The notes below the pieces were generated by a model. That model was given only the letters and a program-made list of their open reading frames with translations. It was not told where the DNA came from and did not search any database. Positions 47,703-59,223 of a DNA stretch of 64,000 nucleotides are shown one piece after another; position 1 is the stretch's first letter; each line of letters starts with the position of its first letter. The position numbers and the translations under genes were made by a program. This stretch comes from Halichondria panicea (Eukaryota; Porifera; Demospongiae; Suberitida; Halichondriidae): assembly GCF_963675165.1 (NCBI RefSeq), contig NC_087384.1:4519182-4583181 (forward strand), written 5' to 3'.

Positions 47703-47798
47703 GTCACTGACGAGCATGCAGTTGGATCGAGAAATTAAACTTGCTCCAGTGTCACTGACGAGCATGCAGTTGGATCGAGAAATTGAACTTGCTCCAGT
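47703..47798. repeat. Two tandem 48-bp units
   Basis: GTCACTGACGAGCATGCAGT begins each unit; the second unit starts at 47751. Only one difference is visible (AATTAAACTT against AATTGAACTT). The unit keeps an open frame of 16 codons, but no surrounding gene supports translation. Confidence 0.85.
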
Positions 47799-48109
47799 GG
47801 CTATGCACTTTGATGCATGTGGAGCTCTACCTCAACCCAGGGGGGTAGGACAAGGGTTAACCATTTAAATACGTAACAAGATTGAAGTCTTAGCTTCATT
47901 CCAACAGAATTTGCGTTAAAATGAGGGAAAATCGGTCTAGAAAGACGTTTTTGCAAGCCTTTGCACCACTATCGTTGAGGTTTTTGAGCTACTACTAGTC
48001 AAACAGACTGAATGTCTGGAGTTAAGAGAGATTCTACTGTCTATGACTTTCATCACTTTGCAGCATCACAAAACAAGCGGGTCAGTCGGGGCAAGGTACT
48101 CAAATGTAG

Positions 48110-48318
48110 TACCGTATAGCGGGTAATTTTCGTGGGGTAAAATATTCATTATTTTCGTGGGCAGGCTGACCTCCATGAAATTTTATCGTAGGCGTGGCTT
48201 ATCTGAACGTAGGAATGCCGTGCAGCCACGAGACTAAACAAAATTTTTACTCACGAAAACTACCGTTTCTCGAGTTGAACGAATTTTTTACCCCACGAAA
48301 CTTATCCGCTATACGGTA
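48110..48318. mobile_element. TACCGTATAG-family TA element
   Basis: Ends TACCGTATAGCGGGTAATTT and AACTTATCCGCTATACGGTA, with the internal mirrored segment TTCGTGGGGTAAAAT. No coding content. Confidence 0.75.
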
Positions 48319-48545
48319 CTAAGAAGCTACATCATTGTTATTTAGTCGACAAATTTCACATTGAATTCGATGTTTTCTGACTCAGCAATATTGTGCTCGC
48401 GTGATGTTGTCCAGCCCCCTTGGCTGACAATGAAATCTTCCCTACATAGTTATCACTATAATATTATCAATTGTTTTTCTTTCACAGGATATTATTCTTT
48501 GAATCTGTGGTTGCCATGGCAACAATGGGTTTTGTCGATGTGCAG

Positions 48546-48649
48546 AGGGCAGCTTTAAACTACGTGAGGACCTTGTCTCAGAACAAATACTTCAAGGGTG
48601 TGACGTTCTCTCCCATACGAAAGAGACCGACAGACTGCTGCAGATAAAG
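48546..48649 (+). other. Candidate exon of an unidentified + strand gene (copy b)
   Basis: Partner of 35740-35843 with the same 104-nt length and same acceptor/donor context (GATGTGCAG, GTATGCTTG). Open frame GSFKLREDLVSEQILQGCDV. No upstream or downstream exon of the same gene could be joined with confidence. Confidence 0.4.
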
Positions 48650-49166
48650 GTATGCTTGTAGCTCAGTGTTGAGATGATTATGTCTCTGTGCGCATGCGCA
48701 GGCGAGATATATGGTAGTGTGTTTGCCGTGTATGTGTCTTGTGTGTCTGTATGTAGACTGCTACAGCTGCTCAAGGATAAATGAAGTGCAAGTAAGAGTT
48801 TCTATAGGCCTCTATAGTCATGTTTTCTTGGATTTTAATTCGTGGATTTGCAAAATAATGCTTTGTTCTTGAGTTATGCCTAGTTTTGCTTGCTTGGAAT
48901 GCTATTGCAGCCTTGTCAGAAGAGTGCGTAGCAAAACTTGTTCACTGAGTGTTTTTACTCTACTTATAGTATAGTTAGCTCTGCACTAGAACGCTAGCTA
49001 TTGGTAGCTGCAAGAGTGAGAAGAGAGCTACAAGGCTCTGCTGATACAGCCATTAATTTTAGACTTGAACTTTGGCATCGATCGTTTAGTAACAACAATC
49101 ATGGTTCGATCATTATACCGTTTGCATGAATTTCCCTGATTTGTGACATCATAAATCATCTTGTTG

Positions 49167-49400
49167 TTATTTGCAAGTATTGTATGGGCAGCGTCCAAGA
49201 TGCTCTATGCCATTATTGTGAGTTAAGCAGAAACCCTCCATTATTTTTATCTTCTTTGTCACGTTCAAGCACTGCAATATAGTATTGATCTGTTGTCCAC
49301 ACTCACACTTGTTTGCTTGGCGTATAAACCATGTTGGACATGCTTGGCTAGACACTAAAACTACCTGTAGTACTAGCACAATCACTCCAAGTATCGTCAT
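49167..49400 (-). pseudogene. Array copy 6: N-terminal fragment only
   Basis: ATG at 49400 with an intact signal peptide (MTILGVIVLVLQVVLVSSQ) and the first 58 ectodomain residues (CPTWFIRQANKCECGQQ to CPYNT). It then ends abruptly at 49167 next to spacer sequence. The rest of the gene is not downstream of it. The sequence is closest to copy 4 (shared KKIKIMEGFCLTHNNG). Confidence 0.75.
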
Positions 49401-49409
49401 CTTTTAACT

Positions 49410-50180
49410 TTAAACTATATACAGAGAAAGGTCTGCATGCACTCATCAGCTAATGTTCTGATCGTAAAAGTGTATCAACTGAACAGAAATATATATAATT
49501 GTTTCGAGTATAGCTGCAGTTGCTAAAGCAAACACTAAAAGTGGCATGAATGCGAAACTATATAATTATGAGTAAACACAAACACTGATAGTATGTATTG
49601 ATAGAAGCCAAACTGCATATACAATGTAACTATCATAGTTATGTTTAGTCCTTTATAGTAGGATTTACCCATCTAAACCTGTAAGGTTTTTGTTTGGTCT
49701 CTTTTGAAATAATCGAAAGCCAACACAGTCACTGACTAATGAAGTTGCAAGCTGCGCTGTGCTAATACTTCTCGGCATGTTTGCTTTGCTAAAACAGTAT
49801 TAAGAGTGCTGTTAAATAGAACATGTAATTAGTATAATATAATGTTATGTATGTCATACATGCATGCAGGAAAATAGATTCCTTGCAGTTTTTCATTGGT
49901 GCCATGCAGTTTGTGATAAAAGTATGCCACCTTTTCTTTCCTCAAAGAGGCGTGGCTTGTGAGACTAGTTCCTCTGCAGCATTGAGTGTTTTGTGCTGAC
50001 ATTGGAACCTCCATAAAACGGACCCTTGGGGAACAGTCTTTGGGCATTATTTTACTATGGAAAGGTGGTCTTTGTTGAGAGGTTGCGATTGCAACACATG
50101 TATGCTCTATGAGCCAATTTCTGCTACAAATGAATCTTGGAGCTTTGCTAACTGCTTCTCCTACACTGATAACAATAGGT
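49410..50180. other. Spacer between two array gene fragments
   Basis: AT-rich, with no supported gene. The breakpoint that put a C-terminal fragment upstream of an N-terminal fragment lies on either side of this stretch. Confidence 0.5.
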
Positions 50181-50184
50181 ATTT

Positions 50185-50560
50185 GCATGCTTATAACGAT
50201 AATCACCACAAAAATCCATCCAATATTCTTGAATACCTCGCGGTAATTCTACTATCGCCTATAGGAAAAGAATTAGTATTTTTAGTTGTAACATGCAGTC
50301 TTTCTTGTATGGTCATACGCCAAAGATGATAGCAGTTGTAATAATGAAGACACAATGAAGTGGTACGTCTGTGCACTAAAGACTATGAATATTATTCTCA
50401 GCAGTAGGTAGACACCAGCAAACCATCGACAGTCCCTAGTACCAGGTGTTGTGCCGTTCTTGAAATAGTCCTGTGTGTGATGTTTGCTGGCTTGTGAATT
50501 TATTTTGCAGGAAAAGAGACATATCTGAAAGAAACGATTCTGGTAAATAGCAGAAACACT
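50185..50560 (-). pseudogene. Array copy 7: C-terminal-half fragment only
   Basis: The minus strand reads FFQICLFSCKI, then DYFKNGTTPGTRDCRWFAGV and YLLLRIIFIVFSAQTYHF, then decayed sequence matching the eighth to last membrane segments (near 50190-50290). Several indels are present and neither the N-terminal half nor the terminal tail is attached. It lies upstream, in minus-strand order, of fragment copy 6, so the two are remnants of different genes or of a rearranged one. Confidence 0.7.
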
Positions 50561-50579
50561 GCCTGGGAGACACACACAG

Positions 50580-52520
50580 CATGCACGTGGTTAAACAAAG
50601 TATAAGGTCAAAGGTCAATTAATCCTGTCGGTATTATAGTTAACGCAATGATTCCTTGCTGACATAGAATATAATTATGGCTGCCAAAACGAGCAGCAAC
50701 CAATTTATGCAATTGAGCAACAATCGCATTCTCACTATTTTGCATTGTACTGCAAATACTTGTATTAAGTACCCTTTTTCAGTTAGAGGTAAAGCTTGCA
50801 CCGATATATCACCTATTGTACATGTACATAGCTTATCTGAACGCTGGGGGACATTTGTTAGACAATGATGATGTCGTCTTAAGGCTAGTTTTATTCAACT
50901 CTGTGCAATTACACAATGTGACATGCAATCTCTTTCCAGACGTGCAATCTCTTTCCAGACGTGATATGTCATGAATAGCACCTTTATCGTACTGCAGCAA
51001 TAGTAGGTCATAATTATGATTAATTTTTAAGACTTTGGATGTCATACATGGTGTATCTTTTGCTTTTGGGAGAATAAGGAGTATCGTGCATGTCTTTTGA
51101 AGCTCAGATAATTTCATCTTGTGGTGTATATAACAATTGTGGCCTTGTAATTAATCTTTTTGTCATTCAATGTTGTGTGTACTAGCTAACAGGGATGCAT
51201 GGAGTTACGTAATGATTCAGTATAATATTATTATACTTATGAGTGTCCATTTGCTTAAAGCAGTTGAAAAGTGTTGCTCACTCCTGAAAGCATAAGAGCT
51301 AGAATAGAAAAAATAGAGAATAGAGTTAGTTAGTAGAAATGATGGTTATATAGGGTGTACGTACCATATTTGTTTTTTGTTTAGCTATAATATACCTTAT
51401 TGCTTTCACTATAAACATCACTGTTACATGTGCAGTGCATGCATGAATGTTGTTAATAATTATAAGAAATGTGTTTAAAAAGAAACATTGAGTGAATTAT
51501 GAAGTAATCACAGTTACATAAAATTATAAAGTTTATATCCCGTTGCTACGTTGTTGCCAAGTGCAATATGAAGCATAATGCACTGCTGAAAGTCATATTT
51601 CACTGACCGCAAAGTCATATTGCACTGACCACAAAACGCCCCTCTGGCAATTAGACAGACAATTAAATTTAATACGCATGAGAAATAACAAGTATCAAAG
51701 TATGTCCAGCCATGCAGGAATGAATGTTCAGCACTGCTGGAGTTTCTTCTTGCAACCATGCAGGTTTTAAAATTGTCCAAGATTCATTTTGTGGAAGATT
51801 CTGTGTTCCTAGATCGACCTAGTCCTTGACCTCTTGATGCATGTCAATTCTGCTTCTTCGTAGCACTAGAAGTGGCTCTTTTTGCTGGGGGCATGAGCTG
51901 TTTTGCAGCAGTGTAGAAGCGAGCTTTCTTGGCTTGGTTATGAGGCCGAGTGTAGACCAGCAGCTAATACATGTATTCACTGAGTAGTGGGGTGGGGCTG
52001 TTTCTTTGCAGCAGTAAGTACGTGGGGCGGGGCTGTTTTGCAGCACCAGAAGTGGGGTGGGGCTGTTTTGCAGATTTCAGTTGAAACTCCAACAATTTTG
52101 TGTCAAGCCATTCGTCGGTCATGCCAATCTTATACGCTGCAGATACTGGCGTCTAGAAGAGAGAAGAGATGGAGCTGTGTCTAGAGTTGTCTCTGTCTTT
52201 TTTTGTGCTGTTTATATTGTGTTACTAGGACAGTGTTATGTTGCTATGCCCTCGGGATATAAACTAGTTATAACACGTGCACTCGGGCTGCATGGCATAT
52301 ATTGCACTCAGCCCTCGGGGCTGGCGCCCTCGTGCTTCAGTGCAATATATTCCATACATCCCTCGTGCCCGTGTTATAACTATAACATACATAATTTATA
52401 TAGTTATAATTATAGTTCTTTTTCTGTATGTGCTAGTGTATTCTGCTAACAGTTTAAAAAGGTAACCATTGCCAAGTGCATGGTTGGTGGTAACAACGTT
52501 GCGTATTCGCTTCTAACCTG
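50580..52520. other. Spacer before array copy 8
   Basis: No supported gene. Three near-copies of GTGGGGTGGGGCTGTTTTGCAG lie at about 51985-52075 with a related stretch near 51890. A short direct duplication (GTGCAATCTCTTTCCAGAC) is near 50920-50960. An imperfect inverted repeat from about 52263 to 52386 has arms TAGTTATAACACG / CGTGTTATAACTA and mirrored CCCTCGGG-type blocks. Confidence 0.5.
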
Positions 52521-52525
52521 ATATT

Positions 52526-52909
52526 TAGTCTGGGGGCCAGACCTAATAGCTCGGGGGCAAAATCAAGAGAGCTAGGATTAGGTCTGGAGACTCTTGCAGC
52601 ATTTCCGTGTGCTCTAGCGGAATGTGGCCAGAGCCAATGAAATGCATATCCTATGTCATGTGATTTTTTTAACCCAATGAAATGCGAGTATTGCCTTTGT
52701 GGAATTTGGATTACATGCAGCCAATGGAATTTAGATACAGCCAATGAAATGAGAGTATTGCTACATCGACTCCTTCTTTATAACCTCCAATATCACAGTC
52801 TCCTCCCTATTGTCATTCCAAGAGCACACGGAAGTGCTGCAAGAGTCTCCAGACCTTCTTTCTCTCTTCCCCCTCCCCCCTCTGAGAAAAAGGTCTGGCC
52901 CCCAGACTA
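52526..52909. mobile_element. TAGTCTGG-family inverted-repeat element
   Basis: TAGTCTGGGGGCCAGACCT at the left and AGGTCTGGCCCCCAGACTA at the right. A second mirrored block lies inside (GAGACTCTTGCAGCA and complement). The flanks CCTGATATT and CCATGATATT could be a target duplication with one indel. Internal 12-bp phrases containing CCAATGAAATG repeat four times on one arm (52636-52760). Confidence 0.75.
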
Positions 52910-53033
52910 CCATGATATTGTGCATGAGAGTTGACTTTTTGTGTTGTATGCATGGGCATGCATGCAGGCTCCAAAATGCTCTGTGTTTTGCATTGTTGTA
53001 AGTTATGCAAAAACTATCTATCATACGGTGGTG

Positions 53034-54154
53034 AGGTATACACCTGCTCCATTTTGCGTTTGCGGTTCATTTTGCAGTTCAACTGCGCTTCTGCAGTTCG
53101 CTTTTGCAGTTCGCTTCTGCAGTTCGCTTCTGCAGGTGACTTTGCAGTTGCTCAATCTCACAATAATCACATGACATCAACACGTGCTTTAATAAGAAAC
53201 AGGCAAGAGAATAATTATGCTGGCTATAGTTAGGCCACTCCAAGTGACACTCTGGTTTCTGGTCCTGAAGTTTTTCTAATTGCATGCGGGCGGGCGGCTT
53301 TTCTCATTATGTCATTATCAATTTCACCTTATGAATCTCATTATTTTGCAAATGAATATCATTATCACACTATTTTGTACCGCATGGACCATTATGCGCA
53401 TGCGTAGTAGAAATAATGGGATAGAAATCCAATAATGAGATAGAAATCCAAGAATAAAATCTGATGCGGGCGGTGGACCAGAAACCAGAGTATCACTTGG
53501 AGTGGCCTTATCTAGCTGTGTCTAATTCTAATATCTCTGCTGTGTCTGTCTGTGTTTTATCATGGCACATTTGCAACAACTCAACGGTATACGGGTAATA
53601 GGACTGATATATATGCAGACATTGAATACCCCATTTCAACTATATGTTGATGAAATATTTTTACTCGTGGAGACCTTACAAATAATCGTTCAAACACAGA
53701 CAGACACAGCAGAGATGTTAGACACAGCTAGCTAGCCAGCATAATCATTGGCTTGCCTGTTTCTTATTAAGAAATATACGTTGTTGCAACATCTAATTAT
53801 TATTATATAATTATGGTAACATGTTATACAGGCTTGCTATCAGCATTTCTAGGTACTGCTGTACAATATTTTTATGTCCTTAAGGCTGTAAATTATATGG
53901 AATTGTGATCATTGTGATTGAGCAACTGCAAAAGTCAACTGCGAACTGCATTAGCCAACTGCAAAAGCCAACTGCAGAAGCGTAGTTGAACTGCTGCCAA
54001 CTGCAAAAGCCAACTGCAAAAGTCAACTGCGAACTGCATTAGCCAACTGCAAAAGCCAACTGCAGAAGCGTAGTTGAACTGCAGAAGCGCAGGTGAACTG
54101 CGAAATGAACCGCAAATGCAAAATGGAGTAGGTGTATACCTCAGGGCCACCGTA
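53034..54154. mobile_element. Inverted-repeat element with minisatellite arms
   Basis: The left end, TACGGTGGTGAGGTATACAC, is mirrored at the right end (GTGTATACCTCAGGGCCACC, then GTA). Just inside each end is an array of short repeats: GCAGTTCGCTTCT-type on the left (about 53078-53140) and AACTGCAAAAGCC-type on the right (about 53935-54105). Further inside are mirrored segments such as AAGAAACAGGCAAG / CTTGCCTGTTTCTT. Another transposon (53231-53509) is nested in the left half. The outer TAs could be the target duplication. Confidence 0.65.
53231..53509. mobile_element. Intact GGCCACTCCAAGTG element
   Basis: The left terminus, TAGGCCACTCCAAGTGACAC, followed by TCTGGTTTCTGGTCC, is mirrored by GGACCAGAAACCAGAGTATC then ACTTGGAGTGGCCTTA. 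It is the uninterrupted relative of the element split at 9187-10606 and therefore gives the pre-insertion sequence for the two insertions there. Confidence 0.75.
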
Positions 54155-54358
54155 CTTCTTAGTACTTGGTGTTGTTATATTAAATATTCTGCTAATGGTA
54201 GTTCTGTATAATGTGCAGGCCACTTGTTTGTGTGGTTTTGTGCTAATCAGAATTAGGCTCTAAACCACAGTTTACACAACTACTAAGTGTTTGTGATGCA
54301 CCCTGAGATGGAGTGGAATGTGCGTGAGTGTCCGATACTACTATTCATGCACTCCTGC

Positions 54359-54571
54359 TACCGTATAGAGGGTAATTTTCGTGTGGCAAAATATTCGTGA
54401 TTTTCGTGATTGAAGGTCTGCATGCAACGAATATTTTACCCACGAACGAAGCGACCTTGCCTACCTTTACCTGCAGTGCAAGCAGCAACCATGAAAATAA
54501 TATCCACGAAATGACTAAATACTGCTCAACCACAAATATTTTGTCCCCCGAAAATTACCCGCTATACGATA
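54359..54571. mobile_element. TACCGTATAG-family TA element
   Basis: Ends TACCGTATAGAGGGTAATTT and AAATTACCCGCTATACGATA. The interior shares the CAGTGCAAGCAGCAACCA stretch with the 35-kb and 46-kb copies in the opposite orientation, so it belongs to the same subfamily but is an independent insertion. Confidence 0.75.
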
Positions 54572-54970
54572 TATTTTAGGAATAGTAGCCTGCATGAGAA
54601 ACTACAAATGCATGGTATACATGTATCCTTCATATACTTTAGTTAAATTTTACAATTCTGCGTGTATACCGTGAAGCTATGTATAGGCTTGGGCACATGC
54701 AGTAAGTTTGTATAGGTCACGTACTTCAAACGTACTTTTATACTCCCCACAACCTACCAAACCCCTATCCTCAGTTATATATGTCAAGGGTTTAAAGCCC
54801 GCCTTGGTCTGAATTACACTATAAACAGCAGCACTGTACGTATACATAAGGTATATTAATTTATGTCCAATGGCATGCATGCATGTAGTATATGTTCATG
54901 CATATTGTTGATATTCTTATCTACATTTGCTAGTATAGCTAGTGTATTCTGCTAACAGCAGTTAATGTAA

Positions 54971-56608
54971 TCAAGTGGTTGGTGGTAACAACGGTGCGTA
55001 TTCGCTTGGGTCACTGATACGATGTGGAAGGGCTTCGTTATCTGTAGATGATCCTGTCTGGTGTGAAACTCGTCTTCGGCAGCAGCAGCTGAAACCACAC
55101 CGGCTTGTGAAGGCAGATATCATCCACGAAATGAACAATATTATGTACATACCTATAACGATAACCACCATAAAAATCCATCCAATATTATTTAATACCT
55201 CGCGGTAATTGTACCAAGATGACCCAATCGCCAATACTAGGAAAAGAAAAGAATCGAAATAGTTGTAACGGTCCTTCTTGTATGGTCGTAGGCCAAGGAT
55301 AATAGCAGGTGTAATAATGAATATCATTTGATACACAACATGTTGGTACGCCTGAGCACTAAAGGCTATGAATATTATTCTCAGCAGTAGGTAGACTCCA
55401 GCAAACCATCGATAGTCCCTAGTACCAGGTGTTGTGCCGTTCTTGAAATAGCCCTGTGTGATGTTTGCTAGCTCGTGAATTAGAACACATTTGATTTTGC
55501 AGGAAAAGAGACATCTCTGAAAGAAATAATTCTGGTAAAATAGCAGAAACACTGCCGGTAGAAGTACCATGGTAACAGTGAGGATTGATGCTAGTATAGC
55601 AAGTGGAATGTATGTGCCCACATTGAAATCAGCTGCAAAGAAGAGAGTGTATGTTACATTCCCGTATTTGTCATATAAAGGTATTGGCTTTAAAAGGCTA
55701 ATTGAAATTGAACAAAACTTGGTGTAGGATAGTAAGAAGAAGGTTGCAAATGCATTCACTACAGGACCTTTTAGTTCCCAGCGTCTTCGAAACCTTGCTA
55801 AGCACTTATGAAATGGCCTCCAGCAAATCACAATTATCTTGCGTCCTCTGTCATGGAGTGAAATGAGCAAATAGACAGCCAAAGTGAAAGCGATTGGATA
55901 CAGAGCTTCTAGGTACTCCAATGCTACAACTGTGAGTGTGCTCATGTGCTCACTGATGCAAAATGAAGGAATTAGAAACATGAAGAAGTCCAAATTAAAT
56001 AGCCCCACAAAATCAGCGGAAAACTTATAAAAGGAATAAGAGTAGGTATATCCGCTTATATCAAATGGGAAATTACTGCAAATTGTCACGTTTAGCACCT
56101 GAGCCATCAAAACAAAGCTATTCAGAACTGGAGAGGCAAAATTTACCCGGAACACAATAACAATCACACAGATCAAAGTCAATGGTACTGTAAGTCTGAC
56201 AAAGAAGAGTAACCATCCTAAAGGTTGTGGCATGCATTCCTTACACTCTTTATAGTAAGAGAAGACGGCTGGTCCCAGTCCTGGTTGGCAGTGACTACAG
56301 AGCAGCCCTGTGCGATTGAGAGGACCACACATCTCCTCATCTAGCTTTGATACATCAGAGGGTACGTCCATGAATTTTGATAGTCGACTTTTCGTGTTGT
56401 ATGGGCAGGCTCCAAAATGCTCTGTGTCATTGTTGTAAGTTAAGCAGAAACCGTCTACTATTTTTGTCACATTCGAGCACTGCAATATAGTATCGATCTG
56501 TTGTCCACACTCACACTTGTTTGCTTGGTGTATAAACCATGTTGGGCATACTTGACTGGACACTAGAACTACCTGTAGTACAATCAAAATCACTCCAAGT
56601 ATTGTCAT
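54971..56608 (-). CDS. Array copy 8: intact 545-aa multi-pass membrane protein
   Basis: Single exon, ATG at 56608 (MTILGVILIVLQVVLVSSQ). The ectodomain keeps the first cysteine (CPTW) and the motifs CECGQQ, MCGPLNRTGLLCSHCQPG and KECKECM. The membrane part has the same nine or ten hydrophobic segments as copy 4, including RPFHKCLARFRRRWELKGPV, YTKFCSISISLL and GVYLLLRIIFIAF. The tail ends ISDPSEYAPLLPPTT, with a YxxL and an EYAPLL acidic-dileucine-like signal that would suit endosomal sorting. Subgroup markers shared only with copy 9 are GPVVNAFAT, LLSYTKFC and a Trp in SWYNYREVL. It is probably expressed at the cell surface; ligand or transport activity is unknown. Confidence 0.85.
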   Translation of the reverse strand: MTILGVILIVLQVVLVSSQVCPTWFIHQANKCECGQQIDTILQCSNVTKIVDGFCLTYNNDTEHFGACPYNTKSRLSKFMDVPSDVSKLDEEMCGPLNRTGLLCSHCQPGLGPAVFSYYKECKECMPQPLGWLLFFVRLTVPLTLICVIVIVFRVNFASPVLNSFVLMAQVLNVTICSNFPFDISGYTYSYSFYKFSADFVGLFNLDFFMFLIPSFCISEHMSTLTVVALEYLEALYPIAFTLAVYLLISLHDRGRKIIVICWRPFHKCLARFRRRWELKGPVVNAFATFFLLSYTKFCSISISLLKPIPLYDKYGNVTYTLFFAADFNVGTYIPLAILASILTVTMVLLPAVFLLFYQNYFFQRCLFSCKIKCVLIHELANITQGYFKNGTTPGTRDYRWFAGVYLLLRIIFIAFSAQAYQHVVYQMIFIITPAIILGLRPYKKDRYNYFDSFLFLVLAIGSSWYNYREVLNNIGWIFMVVIVIGMYIILFISWMISAFTSRCGFSCCCRRRVSHQTGSSTDNEALPHRISDPSEYAPLLPPTT

Positions 56609-56917
56609 CTTCAAAGCTTAACTAAGATTCTGTTTTTCTCTTTTGATTTCCATGTGTTTTTTAAAGCAACTACATGCAGCTGCTTGCTAAAGTATGCAAA
56701 CACTAAAAGTGTCATTGATGCAAAAGCACTGATTATATTGAAACCTAATACTGAATTATTACTATCTATCGCCTAGTAATCGTACTGTTAGTTTATTGTT
56801 AGTAAGAGCCAGGTGTTTTTGTTTGATCTCTTTTTAGAACCAATACTATGGTATGCAAAATATCAAAACACCAAGTATGCATGATTATACGGGTATAGGC
56901 ATGCACACATGCAGCCG

Positions 56918-57120
56918 TACCGGGTATATTTCGAGGGTATAAACTTTCGCAGAAGGACCAGGACCGTTAGAAAGGTTTTTACTCGTGGAATAGTTACTGT
57001 AGCCTTCGATCTGCAGCATGCGGTATTAAATTTGTGGGTATAAGTGTTTATGATACATGCTTAATCAGCGAAAATCGTGAACATTTATACCCTCGAAATA
57101 TACACGCTATATATACGGTA
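56918..57120. mobile_element. TACCGTATAG-family TA element
   Basis: Left TACCGGGTATATTTCGAGGG, right CCTCGAAATATACACGCTAT then ATATACGGTA. The matching left end is visible again at 63994-64000 where the window stops, in the duplicated flank of copy 9. Confidence 0.65.
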
Positions 57121-57557
57121 CAGTAAATGTATTTATATTGGTAACCTTTATACCAAGGGTGTATCATTCAACTCGCCGTCAATTCAAATAGGTGTCTATT
57201 TTTAGCTACGTGATTGATCCTCGACCCTCGAGCCAAAATGTTGTACAGAGCTATAGCTAGCTAGCTAGAGAGTGATGATTACTATTATAAAATTTGTTCA
57301 TGTTATTTGATGTGCCTCCCCAGAAGCCATTAGCTGCTATATCTTGGAGGTAGGGCCGCTCTCAGACCCTTCCTATACTTTCATGGGCTTAAGTATAGAG
57401 TATATACAGACTATTCAATTATTACTTGACTTGTTACATATCTATTATGTATACATGTAATCGTATTATGAAACTTACAGACCTCCTTGACTGTTGCAAC
57501 GGTATGGCTCTAATTTGGCAAGCAAACGCCTCCTGACAAAAGGCGATGGTCATGCTT

Positions 57558-58446
57558 AGTTGGGCATGGCCCGACCGTCCCTGACGGGAGGTCGGGTTGC
57601 AAGCCTATCTGGGATTTGTTCTGCAGCATTATGTAACATTGCCATAAATATTCTTCTTCTCAAGTGGGTGTTAACCGACATGATGACGTGGATAAACCAC
57701 AGCATACTGCATGTAGTTTCGCAACTACAGGGATTTGAGGAGTTCTTGCAACTGTAATGTCGAGAGCGGAAGTACCTGTCACGTGAACAGTTACGTAATT
57801 ATGGCTCCATTTCAAACCAATTTTTCTCCAATAAAGCCTTTAGGCCTGTTTATTTTGGGAAAAAATCGACCTATACAGGAGGCTTTGCTGTGCATAATGA
57901 TATCATTATCTGCAAGCCTTTGCTAAAGCTATCCTTGAGCCCAATTGTGAGCTACTACTATTAGTCTGTCACACAAACGGTGTATCCAGCTGGAGCTAGC
58001 CTAAGAGAGATTTTACTGAGACTAGTGATACACTTTCAACAGCTTACGGGCAGGCTGGGGCAAGTAGTAGCTCACAAAACGATTAGAATATCAAGGATAG
58101 CTTCAGCTGACAACCTGCTGTGGTGCAAAGCCTTTACCAAAGGCTCTTATTAGCTTTCTGATGTAAGTCGATGTTTTCCCAGTTTAACAAAAATGAATAG
58201 GCTCTATTGGAGAAAAATTGGTTTGGAAAATTGTTTGGAATGAGCCAAAATTCAATCTTGTTACCAAGGTTCACGTGACAGGTACTTCCGCTCTCGAGTT
58301 TACAGTTGCAAGAACTCCTCAAATCTCTGTAGATGCAAACGGAAGTATAACCAAGCACGTGAAAAATGCTGCAATCTGATAGGGCAAATTCCAGATAGGC
58401 TTGCAACCCGACCTCCCGTCAGGAGACGGTCGAGTCACGCCCAACT
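57558..58446. mobile_element. Long inverted-repeat element containing a nested TA element
   Basis: AGTTGGGCATGGCCCGACCG and the following GGAGGTCGGGTTGCAAGCCT are mirrored on the right by AGGCTTGCAACCCGACCTCC and a terminal GCCCAACT. The element at 57726-58331 sits inside it. No coding sequence. Confidence 0.65.
57726..58331. mobile_element. CAGGGATTTG TA element, nested
   Basis: TACAGGGATTTGAGGAGTTC at the left and GAACTCCTCAAATCTCTGTA at the right, related to the receptor-intron element at 12761-13308 through both arms (TCACGTGAACAG, ACTTCCGCTCTCGA). A non-autonomous Tc1/mariner-like element by its TA borders. Confidence 0.7.
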
Positions 58447-59131
58447 AGGTCGTGCTCTGAGCCGCTGGTACTTCCTCAGAAGAGGCGCGAAGCACTTAAC
58501 CTTTGCTAATCAGGTCTCTAATTGCCGTTGTGTTAATTGCATGCCAGTCTCATGAATTAGCCGCCCTTCCTACCTGAAGGGCGGCTGATTCAAGAGCCTA
58601 ACCATGGGTACACAGGAGTGAACTGCTATAAAGATCTCTCTCACTTGCACTGAGGAGATATCAAGCATTCAAGAGCTTCCACAACTGAAGATGTGAGATG
58701 TGGAATGCTTCTTCAGAGATATGGTGGGCACATTTTACACTTCACACCGTCAAGTAAAATTGGAGGAAAGTTCTCCCAAATGAATGGATCCCTCGTTGCC
58801 ATCAATTATTACAGTTTTATCAAATGCCTTCATTTGATGTACGTGCGAATATATACTACAATGTGCCAGTTGATCATCCTTCTCCTCCCTCACAAGTTAC
58901 TGCAATATAACTGACCACAACTATTTATAAATTGGACATAGATAACATGAGCATTATATTCATGGCTAACAGCTATAATTATATGATGCATGTTAGTGCT
59001 GTACTTGGTCGAACTTCAATAGAAATGTACAACAAAAAATGACATGAGCGGTGAACAATGCTATTAGAACATGATTGTTTATAGTCGTGCGAGTGTTATA
59101 CAATTAAATTAATGCATTAAATTAAATTAAC

Positions 59132-59223
59132 ACATATTTGACCCACTTGAATGTTACAACAGTAATGTCATTCCTCATAAGGAATGACATTACTGTTGTA
59201 ACATTCAAGTGGGTCAAATATGT
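59132..59223. repeat. Perfect 92-bp palindrome (44-bp arms, CATA loop)
   Basis: ACATATTTGACCCACTTGAA to TGTCATTCCT, loop CATA, then the exact complement to AAATATGT. I find no mismatch between the arms. RNA from either strand would fold into an uninterrupted hairpin. It is either a very young palindromic element or a source of hairpin small RNA; no target duplication is obvious. Confidence 0.85.
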
